Source of the DNA: Bacteroidota bacterium
Lineage (GTDB): Bacteria > Bacteroidota > Bacteroidia > Chitinophagales > LD1
Direction: 5' to 3'
NCBI GenBank assembly: GCA_028288545.1
Contig: JAQBNQ010000242.1
Coordinates: 1 to 8,592 of the forward strand
Length of the DNA stretch: 8,592 nucleotides
The first letter of the stretch is position 1. The number at the start of each line of letters is the position of its first letter. The notes under the pieces were generated by a model. That model was not told the origin of the DNA and searched no databases. It saw nothing but the letters and a program-made list of their open reading frames with translations. This document shows, piece by piece, positions 1 through 5,703 of the stretch. A program made the translations under genes and the position numbers.

Positions 1-280
1 CAAGTACAAAAACTAACCCGAATAGCAACATTTTTATTAGAAAGGCCGTATTGTGGACATAATAGGCTGTTCCTTTTTCAAGCCCGCCAAAGGCCCGCCA
101 AACACCTGTTACTATCCATAACAGTGCAGCCAGCCCCCAAAAATTATCGGCCTTGAAAACTTCCGGCAGTCCGGAATTGTCCTTTAATTTTTTTAAGGCA
201 TTGGCCCTTGTCCATATTGAATAAAACCCAATGCCAAAAACCAGGATATGGATAAATGCAATGAATAGTTTAAGGTTCAT
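1..280 (-). CDS. DUF2214-like integral membrane protein, N-terminal part
   Basis: Partial gene: 93 codons are visible from an ATG at 280-278 and the reading frame is still open at the left edge. The product is strongly hydrophobic, with a first membrane segment at about residues 4-22, a second at 48-62 and a third beginning near 81. The signature WGLAALLWIVTGVWRAFGG (48-66) followed by EKGTAYYVHNTAFLIKM (68-84) matches what I know of the DUF2214 family, which typically shows Gly-Leu-x-Arg-x-Phe then Lys-Gly-x-x-Tyr-Tyr-x-x-Asn. Members are small inner-membrane proteins of unknown function. A promoter-like TTTG-N19-TATTTTTA lies about 25 nt upstream. The gene probably has its own transcript, because a terminator-like hairpin separates it from the T9SS gene on the same strand. 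The family call rests on motif memory; the missing C-terminus cannot be assessed. Confidence 0.75.
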   Translation of the reverse strand, partial: MNLKLFIAFIHILVFGIGFYSIWTRANALKKLKDNSGLPEVFKADNFWGLAALLWIVTGVWRAFGGLEKGTAYYVHNTAFLIKMLLFGLVFVL

Positions 281-304
281 GTGTTTATTAAAAGGTTAGA
301 TAGT

Positions 305-335
305 TAAAAATAAGAACGTTTCTGTTTTTCACAAA
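305..335 (-). promoter_or_regulatory. Candidate Bacteroidota promoter for the DUF2214-like gene
   Basis: On the minus strand TTTG (335-332) is followed by a 19-nt spacer and TATTTTTA (312-305), which matches the Bacteroidota primary sigma pattern TTTG / TAnnTTTG at all but the last base. Transcription would begin near 299 and leave a leader of about 19 nt before the ATG at 280. AT-rich sequence makes chance matches common, so this is a candidate only. Confidence 0.45.
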
Positions 336-360
336 AGAAGCCGCCCCATGGGGACGGCTT
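330..360 (-). terminator. Rho-independent-like terminator of the T9SS protein gene
   Basis: At 338-360 the two arms AAGCCG-CCCC and GGGG-A-CGGCTT can pair over 10 bp around a two-base AT turn with one bulged base. On the minus strand the hairpin is followed by CTTCTTTTG, a modest U-rich tract. It sits about 27 nt past the stop codon of the T9SS gene at 387, where a terminator for that transcript is expected. The T-rich tail overlaps the -33 box of the promoter candidate for the next gene. Confidence 0.65.
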
Positions 361-386
361 GTAGTTTTTATTTACCTATCTTCTTA

Positions 387-2075
387 CTATTCTATTACAA
401 TTTTCCTGGTGGCTGTTTTGCTTCCGACTTTAAGCAGCAGTATATATACGCCTTTAGAAAGATGTGAAATATCTAAAGAGATATTTTTAGAGTCAAGCTG
501 TTTTGTGATTAATACCTGGCCGGGCATATCTGTCAATTCCATACCTGTAAGCCGGTCGCTGGCTTCAACAAATAAAACCGATGAGGCGGGATTGGGATAT
601 ACCAAAAGCTTCAAATCATTACTTAATTTGTTTGAAGCGGTAGGTAACACCACAGCAGCCCGACAAGCCGAAATCGTACTATCGTAAAAAGCCTGTATAA
701 TATCCGCATCGCGTTTAAGAGTATCAATAATTATAAACCGGTGGGATCTTGTATCGAATGATGCGATAAATGCATAGTCGAATTTTTTGGTTGCACCTGC
801 CGGGAAACTTTGAGGGCCGAAACCGCCGGTTACTCTTCTATCGCCGGGTGGCAGGCCACTTGTGCGGTCATTCCAACTATTTGATAACGGATTTCCGTAG
901 AACATAAATTTTGTGGGAACTGAACCACCATAGCCATTGCCGCCAAATGTGAAGGGAGTACTATCATTCCAAAAGCCACTTAGATAGTTGCGATACCCGG
1001 TACAGGTTAGCGGATCGGCCTGTGCGGTTGGAGCACCATCTGTAAAATAACTAAACGAGGTAAGTTGATTATTGAGACTTTTTATTCCGCTGGCTGCAAA
1101 TAAAGTACCATATCCGGAGTAGTTAAAGCAATCCGCCTCAACCAGCGAATCGGTATTATAAACAAACATTAAATTTCTACTGGTATCGCATCCAACCCTG
1201 TCGTTATTAAAACAGCCAAGGTCCGTTTCGTCGAATAGGCCAACGTATAAATCCTGGTAGTTGTTGGCAGATTTATTTTCAATTTCATAACTTACAAAAA
1301 CGGTGTTGTTGATAGCGCGTTTTTGCAAGGTAAAAGGACTATTGCTGTTTGAAGCAGTATCCGTAAAGACCTCCGCTAAGCCACGTATCTCTGCTCCAAG
1401 TTTAGTACCGGAGGTTTCTAAGTGCGGCCCCCGGTCATCATTAAAAACAAAAAATATTGCCTCATCGCCACAAATGGCGGGTACATCGCCGTGGCTAGGG
1501 TTATAAACCTGGTCGCCATCGACATCTATAAATGGGGCCAGGTGGCTGGCAATGTTTATACCGTAAGCGGTGTCTACAAAAGGATTTCCTTTTGCCGGCC
1601 AAAATAAAATGGCGGTATCAATAAGACTGGGATCAATTGAATTGCCCAAACCAAGGTGCCGTATTATCTGGCTGCGCGTAACTTTAAACACGCTACTGTA
1701 ATAATTATCGTAAGCCGAAGTATAGTTGGTGGCAACCGGCCCATCGTAAAAATCGTGACCGGCCTGGGCATAACGTTGGCCGGCGCAATGGAGATTTGAT
1801 CCGTTGTCTAAAGCGCTTAGCCAAAGCGAGGCGGTAAAGGTGGTACGTTTGTTAGTTCCTTTCGGGCATTCCAAAAGTGACCATAGGGTATGGACAGAAT
1901 CTGCCTGGTTATGCGCCTGGCTTGTATCGAGTAGCGAAAATAAATTACCGCCTATGCCAAATCCCGCGTTTACATTGTTTGCATTTAGAAATTCTACTTT
2001 CTGGGCGTAAGCGCTAAGACCTATAGCGAGCAATAATGCCAAAAGTGCTTTTTTGATTGAGTAATGTTTTTTCAT
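387..2075 (-). CDS. Secreted protein with T9SS type A sorting domain
   Basis: Predicted extracellular or surface-released protein of 562 aa exported by Sec and then the type IX secretion system. The start is the ATG at 2075-2073: it gives a clean signal peptide (MKKHYS, hydrophobic core about 9-22, likely cut near AYA-Q25), whereas the open frame further upstream only adds untypical sequence. The N-terminal part (about 28-110) and the segment PFIDVDGDQVYNPSHGD (181-197) then GDEAIFFVFND (203-213) belong to a layout common in large Bacteroidota T9SS cargo proteins. Acidic DxDxD-type residues at 184-188 could bind Ca2+; that is inference. The C-terminal 75 residues form the sorting domain: VYPNPASS (492-499), then MELTDMPGQVL, SLDISHLSKGVYILLL and a basic terminal KIVIE. 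No catalytic domain is recognisable, so the role (adhesion, matrix or degradative) is unknown. It has its own promoter candidates and a terminator. Confidence 0.9.
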   Translation of the reverse strand: MKKHYSIKKALLALLLAIGLSAYAQKVEFLNANNVNAGFGIGGNLFSLLDTSQAHNQADSVHTLWSLLECPKGTNKRTTFTASLWLSALDNGSNLHCAGQRYAQAGHDFYDGPVATNYTSAYDNYYSSVFKVTRSQIIRHLGLGNSIDPSLIDTAILFWPAKGNPFVDTAYGINIASHLAPFIDVDGDQVYNPSHGDVPAICGDEAIFFVFNDDRGPHLETSGTKLGAEIRGLAEVFTDTASNSNSPFTLQKRAINNTVFVSYEIENKSANNYQDLYVGLFDETDLGCFNNDRVGCDTSRNLMFVYNTDSLVEADCFNYSGYGTLFAASGIKSLNNQLTSFSYFTDGAPTAQADPLTCTGYRNYLSGFWNDSTPFTFGGNGYGGSVPTKFMFYGNPLSNSWNDRTSGLPPGDRRVTGGFGPQSFPAGATKKFDYAFIASFDTRSHRFIIIDTLKRDADIIQAFYDSTISACRAAVVLPTASNKLSNDLKLLVYPNPASSVLFVEASDRLTGMELTDMPGQVLITKQLDSKNISLDISHLSKGVYILLLKVGSKTATRKIVIE

Positions 2076-2110
2076 AGTCCGGCATTTAAAGATTCGATAA
2101 AAGAATATCA

Positions 2111-2118
2111 CAAATTTA
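2111..2118 (-). promoter_or_regulatory. Perfect -7 box (TAAATTTG), proximal promoter candidate P1 of the T9SS gene
   Basis: TAAATTTG on the minus strand is an exact match to the Bacteroidota -7 consensus TAnnTTTG. It would give a start near 2105 and a leader of about 30 nt before the ATG at 2075. No TTG or TTTG lies at the usual 19-21 nt distance upstream, so activity might need an activator. A second candidate with a better -33 box lies further upstream. Confidence 0.45.
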
Positions 2119-2152
2119 CATATTGGAAAACGGAAAAGAGTCACCGGAGTGT

Positions 2153-2183
2153 AAAAAGTAGGATGGTTAAAAGGAATGACAAA
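2153..2183 (-). promoter_or_regulatory. Distal promoter candidate P2 of the T9SS gene
   Basis: On the minus strand TTTG (2183-2180) is followed by a 19-nt spacer and TACTTTTT (2160-2153), seven of eight matches to TTTG-N19-TAnnTTTG. The TTTG is part of the last unit of the phased repeat at 2176-2213. A transcript from here would start near 2147 with a leader of about 70 nt. Which of P1 and P2 is used cannot be told from sequence. Confidence 0.4.
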
Positions 2184-2215
2184 AAAATGACAAAGAAATG
2201 ACAAAGAAATGACAC
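2174..2215. repeat. Four-copy direct repeat with exact 11-bp period (ATGACaaaraa)
   Basis: ATGAC occurs at 2176, 2187, 2198 and 2209, each copy exactly 11 bp from the next, separated by A/G-rich AAAAAA or AAAGAA. On the minus strand it reads as repeated TTTGTCATTTC. The spacing is close to one helical turn, so the copies would lie on nearly one face of the DNA. It lies between two divergently transcribed genes for secreted proteins. It could be a phased operator or upstream-activating array, or simply a slippage-born microrepeat. Confidence 0.75.
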
Positions 2216-2304
2216 AACGGTTTAGCAAAAACAGTCCGCGTGAAGGCGAGTACTAAAAGGCAAATGGAAAATATTTTATCATTAAAGACGTATTATTGTT
2301 AGTG

Positions 2305-3393
2305 ATGAAAAAGTGTGGGTTTATATTTTCATTCCTGGTTATGGAGTTGGCAGCGATTGCCCAATTGCAGCCTTATAACAAGGCTTATATTTGGAGAGGC
2401 TTTCAGCACCAGTGGACTTATAACCATCGCTGCAACAGGTTAGGCGATTATGTACAATTTAATAGCGGTACCCCTATTTCGGTTCACACCAGTGGAACAG
2501 GTAGTGGGTCAGACAGTACTTACTATACTTCTTTCTACACTTATGTTGCTACCCCTGATGTTGTGTTTAAAGAGGGTGAGGCAAGCATTAAGATAAAGGC
2601 AAAGGAGAATCACCTGGTGGTAATGGAAGATACTGTTTATGTACCAGCCGAAGATTGGCTGAAAGGAAAGAGCGATTACGTAACGCTTATTAATGGTTTT
2701 GACCTGCGGTCGGATAGGGCGGCTGATAAAATACAGTTGCTGCGTTTTTCGTTGGAGGATGGGGGGTACAACCCGAAAACCAATAAGGTATGGTTTATTG
2801 TAAGCGTTAGTTTGGTATTAAACTGCCAATCGCTGGAATGTAACGAACTGAATAACAGGGTAGATTACGACCTTGACCTTCACTACCTTGTGGTGGGATT
2901 AAATAAGGGCCAGGCTGCAGCTACCGATCAACTTTTTACGCGAGGCTATACCTGGGATAAAAAAGGGGAAATAAGCAGTTCGCCAAAGGATAAGTCCATT
3001 TCGGGCGATGCTACGCCCTTTTTCCCTGAGGCGACGGTGGGCATAAAGTCATTCAGTTATATCTTAAACGAGGCGCACTGGCTGTTGGAAATCAGCAATA
3101 AACTTACCCCGGGGATATATGACGCGCGATGGGGAACGATGAAGGTTTCCATTGACCTTCTTTTTAAGGAATGGCAGGATGGTATGAGAGGAAGTGGTGT
3201 TGCGCCTTTAGAGTCGATATTTGCCAAAAGACGCAAGGGCTGGGCCATTATGGACATGAATACCGTTCTGTTACAATTTAAAAAGGCCAAAATAAAATAC
3301 CAGGAAAATACGGGTAAAATGTACTGGAAAGCTACCCACGGCTCTGCCGATACTGACAGGGCCAAGGAGATTTATGACATACCTTATGAATAG
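2305..3393 (+). CDS. Secreted protein of unknown function (362 aa)
   Basis: I do not recognise this family. Start is placed at the ATG at 2305, which begins MKKCGFIFSF with a hydrophobic stretch and a probable signal-peptidase I site near AIA-Q20; a TTG three codons upstream is less likely. There is no lipobox and no T9SS sorting domain at the C-terminus, so the mature protein of about 342 aa is predicted to be periplasmic or otherwise exported by another route. Visible features: an aromatic N-terminal block YIWRGFQHQWTYNHRCNRLGDYV-type (about 28-50), a Gly/Ser-rich turn (63-71), a cysteine pair C174/C179 that could form a disulfide, alternating hydrophobic segments suggesting beta-structure, and a basic C-terminal third with KRRKGW (308-313). 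It is divergent from the T9SS gene and shares a 229-nt intergenic region with it. It ends 48 nt before the likely start of the Fur-family gene. Confidence 0.75.
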   Translation: MKKCGFIFSFLVMELAAIAQLQPYNKAYIWRGFQHQWTYNHRCNRLGDYVQFNSGTPISVHTSGTGSGSDSTYYTSFYTYVATPDVVFKEGEASIKIKAKENHLVVMEDTVYVPAEDWLKGKSDYVTLINGFDLRSDRAADKIQLLRFSLEDGGYNPKTNKVWFIVSVSLVLNCQSLECNELNNRVDYDLDLHYLVVGLNKGQAAATDQLFTRGYTWDKKGEISSSPKDKSISGDATPFFPEATVGIKSFSYILNEAHWLLEISNKLTPGIYDARWGTMKVSIDLLFKEWQDGMRGSGVAPLESIFAKRRKGWAIMDMNTVLLQFKKAKIKYQENTGKMYWKATHGSADTDRAKEIYDIPYE

Positions 3394-3407
3394 GTGTGGA
3401 TTTTTAA

Positions 3408-3438
3408 TTTTAAAGCCCGTTGGAACTTTGTATTTTCG
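3408..3438 (+). promoter_or_regulatory. Candidate promoter in front of the Fur-family gene
   Basis: TATTTTCG at 3431-3438 matches TAnnTTTG at seven of eight positions, and TTTT at 3408-3411 lies 19 nt upstream as an imperfect -33 box. The expected start of transcription is about 3442-3445, at or next to the GTG used as the likely start codon. This placement inside the upstream part of the open frame argues against a translation start at 3394. Confidence 0.4.
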
Positions 3439-3441
3439 CGT

Positions 3442-3948
3442 GTGATTTCACCTGACAAAAAAGAGCAAATCGAAGAGGTAAAGAATATCTTTTCGGCCTA
3501 CCTTGAGGGCAAGGACCTTCGGAAAACGACAGAGCGGTTCCTGATACTTGAGGAAATATACCTGCGCACCGACCATTTTGAGGCGGAGTTCCTTTATACG
3601 GACATACGGAAAAAAAATTTCAACATAAGCAGAGCTACCGTTTATAATACCCTGGAGTTACTTGTTTCCTGCGATCTTATTAAGAAACACCAGTTTGGTA
3701 AGAATCTGGGGCAGTACGAAAAAAGCTATGGTTATAAACAGCATGATCATATTATTTGCGTGGATTGTAAAAAAGTAGTGGAATTTTGCGATCCTCGCAT
3801 TCAGCAAATTAAAAGTATGATGGGCGAGCTTTTGAACTTTAAAATTACGCACCACTCACTGAATATGTACGGTATATGTGGTAGTTGCCAGAAAAAGAGA
3901 GAATTAGAAGCAAACATCAAAAAGGAAGCAGAAAAACAAACAGTATAA
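3442..3948 (+). CDS. Fur-family metal-dependent transcriptional regulator
   Basis: Cytoplasmic DNA-binding regulator of iron, zinc or peroxide response. Starting at GTG 3442 the product has 168 aa (begins ISPDKKEQIEEVKNIF after the initiator). The frame extends back to a GTG at 3394 abutting the previous stop, but those 16 residues (WIFNFKARWNF...) are atypical. The N-terminal winged helix includes the recognition region NISRATVYNTLELLVSCDLI (61-80). The dimerisation domain has HDH (101-103), a CxxC pair C106/C109 and a second CxxC pair C146/C149, the expected structural zinc site. E114 in VVEFCD aligns with the Glu of Fur proteins, where Bacillus PerR has its metal-binding Asp104, so the protein looks more Fur-like than PerR-like; this is an inference from alignment by eye. 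The tail is Lys/Glu-rich. It is the first gene of a co-directional run; STAS follows after 15 nt. No palindromic Fur or PerR box is evident upstream. Confidence 0.9.
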   Translation: MISPDKKEQIEEVKNIFSAYLEGKDLRKTTERFLILEEIYLRTDHFEAEFLYTDIRKKNFNISRATVYNTLELLVSCDLIKKHQFGKNLGQYEKSYGYKQHDHIICVDCKKVVEFCDPRIQQIKSMMGELLNFKITHHSLNMYGICGSCQKKRELEANIKKEAEKQTV

Positions 3949-3963
3949 AACAAACATTATCCA

Positions 3964-4302
3964 ATGAAACAAGAAACAAAAGACGGCGTTTTGGTGATTT
4001 ACCTGGACGGGAATTTATTAGGAGAAAATACCAATGGACCTGTAATGGAACTATTGAAACAGAACATTGAGGCTGGCAGCAAGAAGGTACTTTTTAATAT
4101 GGCTGGTATGAAGTTTATTAACAGTACTGGTTTGGGTATGTTATTGACTGCACTTTCAAAAACCCGCAATGCAGGTGGCGAGGTAGCTTTATGCAGTTTG
4201 CCTGATCAAATGAAGAAGCTTTTGCAAATGACCAAGTTGGAAAGCGTTTTTAATACCCGCCCCGATGAGGAAAGCGCCATCGAATTTTTAAAAAGCGCAT
4301 AG
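3964..4302 (+). CDS. STAS-domain protein, anti-sigma-factor antagonist type
   Basis: A 112-aa single-domain protein, the usual size for SpoIIAA/RsbV-like antagonists, which in partner switching bind an anti-sigma kinase when unphosphorylated. The fold signature is visible: a beta strand GVLVIYLDGNLLGENT (8-23), helix PVMELLKQNIEAG (26-38), strand KKVLFNMAGMKFI (40-52), then NSTGLGMLL (53-61), strand GGEVALCSL (about 71-79) and a C-terminal helix. In characterised antagonists the phospho-acceptor loop reads Asp-Ser-(Ser/Thr)-Gly; here Asp is Asn53, followed by S54 and T55, so phosphorylation is possible but the context is altered. No kinase, phosphatase or sigma factor gene is present in the window. 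It is probably co-transcribed with the Fur-family gene 15 nt upstream and perhaps with purA 48 nt downstream. The domain call is firm; the partner is unknown. Confidence 0.88.
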   Translation: MKQETKDGVLVIYLDGNLLGENTNGPVMELLKQNIEAGSKKVLFNMAGMKFINSTGLGMLLTALSKTRNAGGEVALCSLPDQMKKLLQMTKLESVFNTRPDEESAIEFLKSA

Positions 4303-4334
4303 GCCTTTGGCTAACGAAACCGAATTAATAAAAA

Positions 4335-4348
4335 ATCAAAAGTTTGAT
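4335..4348 (+). promoter_or_regulatory. Perfect 6+6 bp inverted repeat just before purA
   Basis: ATCAAA-AG-TTTGAT forms a perfect dyad with a two-base centre and ends 2 nt before the purA ATG. It could be an operator covering the start region or a weak mRNA hairpin at the initiation site. Short AT-rich dyads also occur by chance, and no second copy was noticed in the window. Confidence 0.3.
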
Positions 4349-4350
4349 AA

Positions 4351-5637
4351 ATGAACGTGGATATTCTTCTGGGCTTGCAATGGGGAGATGAAGGGAAAGG
4401 AAAAATAGTTGATCACCTGGCTGGCAAATACGATATTATTGCCCGTTTTCAGGGTGGGCCGAATGCTGGTCATACTCTTGTAATAGACGGGGTTAAAACT
4501 GTGTTGCACACCGTACCCAGCGGTATTATGCACGAAAGGCCTGTGAACGTAATTGGCAACGGTGTTGTAATTGACCCTGTAACCCTAAAAAAGGAAATTG
4601 AAAATATCCTGTCGAAGGGTATTGATGTAAATAAACGTTTGCTTATTTCTAAAAAGGCGCACTTAATTGTTCCTACCCATAAAATACTGGATGCGGCCTC
4701 GGAAGCTGCAAAAGGTCAGAATAAAATAGGTTCAACATTGCGCGGTATTACACCTACCTACATGGATAAGACCGGTAGAAATGGCTTGCGCATTGGCGAT
4801 ATTTTAAGTTCGGATTTCAAATCGCTTTACGATAAGATAAAAGAGAAGCACTTAAACCTGTTGAAGATATACGACTTCGAATATTCGTTGGCCGAGTTTG
4901 AAAAACCGTGGTTCGAAGCCATTGAGTTTATTAAATCGCTTAATCTTATCGATTCGGAATACTACCTGAATGACGCTTTAAGCAAGGGCAAAAATATTTT
5001 GGCCGAAGGAGCACAGGGAACCATGCTGGATATTGACTTTGGCACTTATCCTTATGTAACTTCATCTAACACGATTAGTTCGGGTGCCTGCAATGGTTTG
5101 GGTATTCCACCTACAAAAATTAAAGAGGTAATAGGCATTACCAAGGCTTATTGCACCAGGGTTGGTACCGGACCTTTCCCTACTGAGTTGAATAATGAAA
5201 CCGGCGAATTGATAAGAAAAGTTGGCAACGAATTTGGAGCCACTACCGGCAGACCCCGCCGTACCGGATGGATCGATCTTCCGGCACTCAGATATTCGAT
5301 GATGATCAATGGAGTTACACAAATAGCTATCACCAAATCGGACATATTGAACGATTTTGAGGTGATTGAGGCCTGTACTGATTACGAGGTGAATGGTAAA
5401 GTTTCGCAGGAGATCCCTTATGATATGTGCAATACCGAGATAAAACCGGTTTATCACAAACTATGTGGGTGGAAAACCGACCTGCGCAATTTTACTGCTT
5501 ATGAAGATCTGCCGGAAACGTTTCTTGGCTACCTGACTTTCCTGGAAGAGTATCTGAAAACAGATATTTCAATGATATCAACTGGTCCTGAAAGAGAGAA
5601 ATTGCTGTTTAAGAAAACCCTGGAATCAGTTTCTTAG
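4351..5637 (+). CDS. purA: Adenylosuccinate synthase
   Basis: Catalyses GTP-dependent condensation of IMP with aspartate to adenylosuccinate, the first committed step to AMP, in the cytoplasm. The 428-aa length is normal for a bacterial PurA. Signatures visible: LLGLQWGDEGKGK (6-18) as the GTP loop with catalytic Asp13, FQGGPNAGHT (33-42) with catalytic His41 (both at the same numbers as in E. coli), the IMP-contact region GSTLRGITPTY (127-137) and R143, AEGAQGTMLDIDFGTYPYVTSS (219-239), TRVGTGPFPTEL (269-280), GATTGRPRRTGWIDL (297-310), the guanine-recognising TKSD (328-331) and STGPER (410-415). The ATG at 4351 starts directly before the first beta strand (MNVDILLG), as expected. No ribosome-binding site is visible. 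It lies 48 nt after the STAS gene and 66 nt before pabB. All catalytic residues looked for are present. Confidence 0.98.
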   Translation: MNVDILLGLQWGDEGKGKIVDHLAGKYDIIARFQGGPNAGHTLVIDGVKTVLHTVPSGIMHERPVNVIGNGVVIDPVTLKKEIENILSKGIDVNKRLLISKKAHLIVPTHKILDAASEAAKGQNKIGSTLRGITPTYMDKTGRNGLRIGDILSSDFKSLYDKIKEKHLNLLKIYDFEYSLAEFEKPWFEAIEFIKSLNLIDSEYYLNDALSKGKNILAEGAQGTMLDIDFGTYPYVTSSNTISSGACNGLGIPPTKIKEVIGITKAYCTRVGTGPFPTELNNETGELIRKVGNEFGATTGRPRRTGWIDLPALRYSMMINGVTQIAITKSDILNDFEVIEACTDYEVNGKVSQEIPYDMCNTEIKPVYHKLCGWKTDLRNFTAYEDLPETFLGYLTFLEEYLKTDISMISTGPEREKLLFKKTLESVS

Positions 5638-5659
5638 GATATTTCAGCAAGATTTGCAA

Positions 5660-5690
5660 TTTAAATACCGGAAATACAGTCGTATTTTCA
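5660..5690 (+). promoter_or_regulatory. Weak promoter candidate in front of pabB
   Basis: TATTTTCA at 5683-5690 resembles TAnnTTTG (six of eight) with TTTA 19 nt upstream at 5660-5663. The core GTATTTTC is identical to that in front of the Fur-family gene. If used, the leader would be under 10 nt. Read-through from purA over the 66-nt gap is equally possible. Confidence 0.25.
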
Positions 5691-5703
5691 ATGTACCTAC
5701 TTC

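Noticed and set aside
2174..2215. CRISPR-like array
   Set aside because: Units are only 11 bp with no distinct spacers and no cas genes nearby.
2076..2228. N-terminal extension of the T9SS protein by 51 residues from a TTG at 2228
   Set aside because: It would place the signal peptide inside the protein and would translate through both promoter candidates and the phased repeat.
2291..2298. TATTATTG as -7 box for the gene at 2305
   Set aside because: It matches seven of eight positions, but no TTTG lies at the right distance and it would leave almost no leader, so it is not listed as a promoter.
3057..3365. 102-aa open frame on the minus strand inside the secreted protein gene
   Set aside because: It has no domain or leader signals and overlaps a gene with a clear signal peptide.
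4303..4325. Terminator between the STAS gene and purA
   Set aside because: TAGGCC-TTT-GGCTA gives only about five pairs with a bulge and no T-run follows.
5062..5457. 131-aa open frame on the minus strand inside purA
   Set aside because: It is fully contained in a strongly conserved gene and shows no recognisable domain; best explained as a shadow frame.
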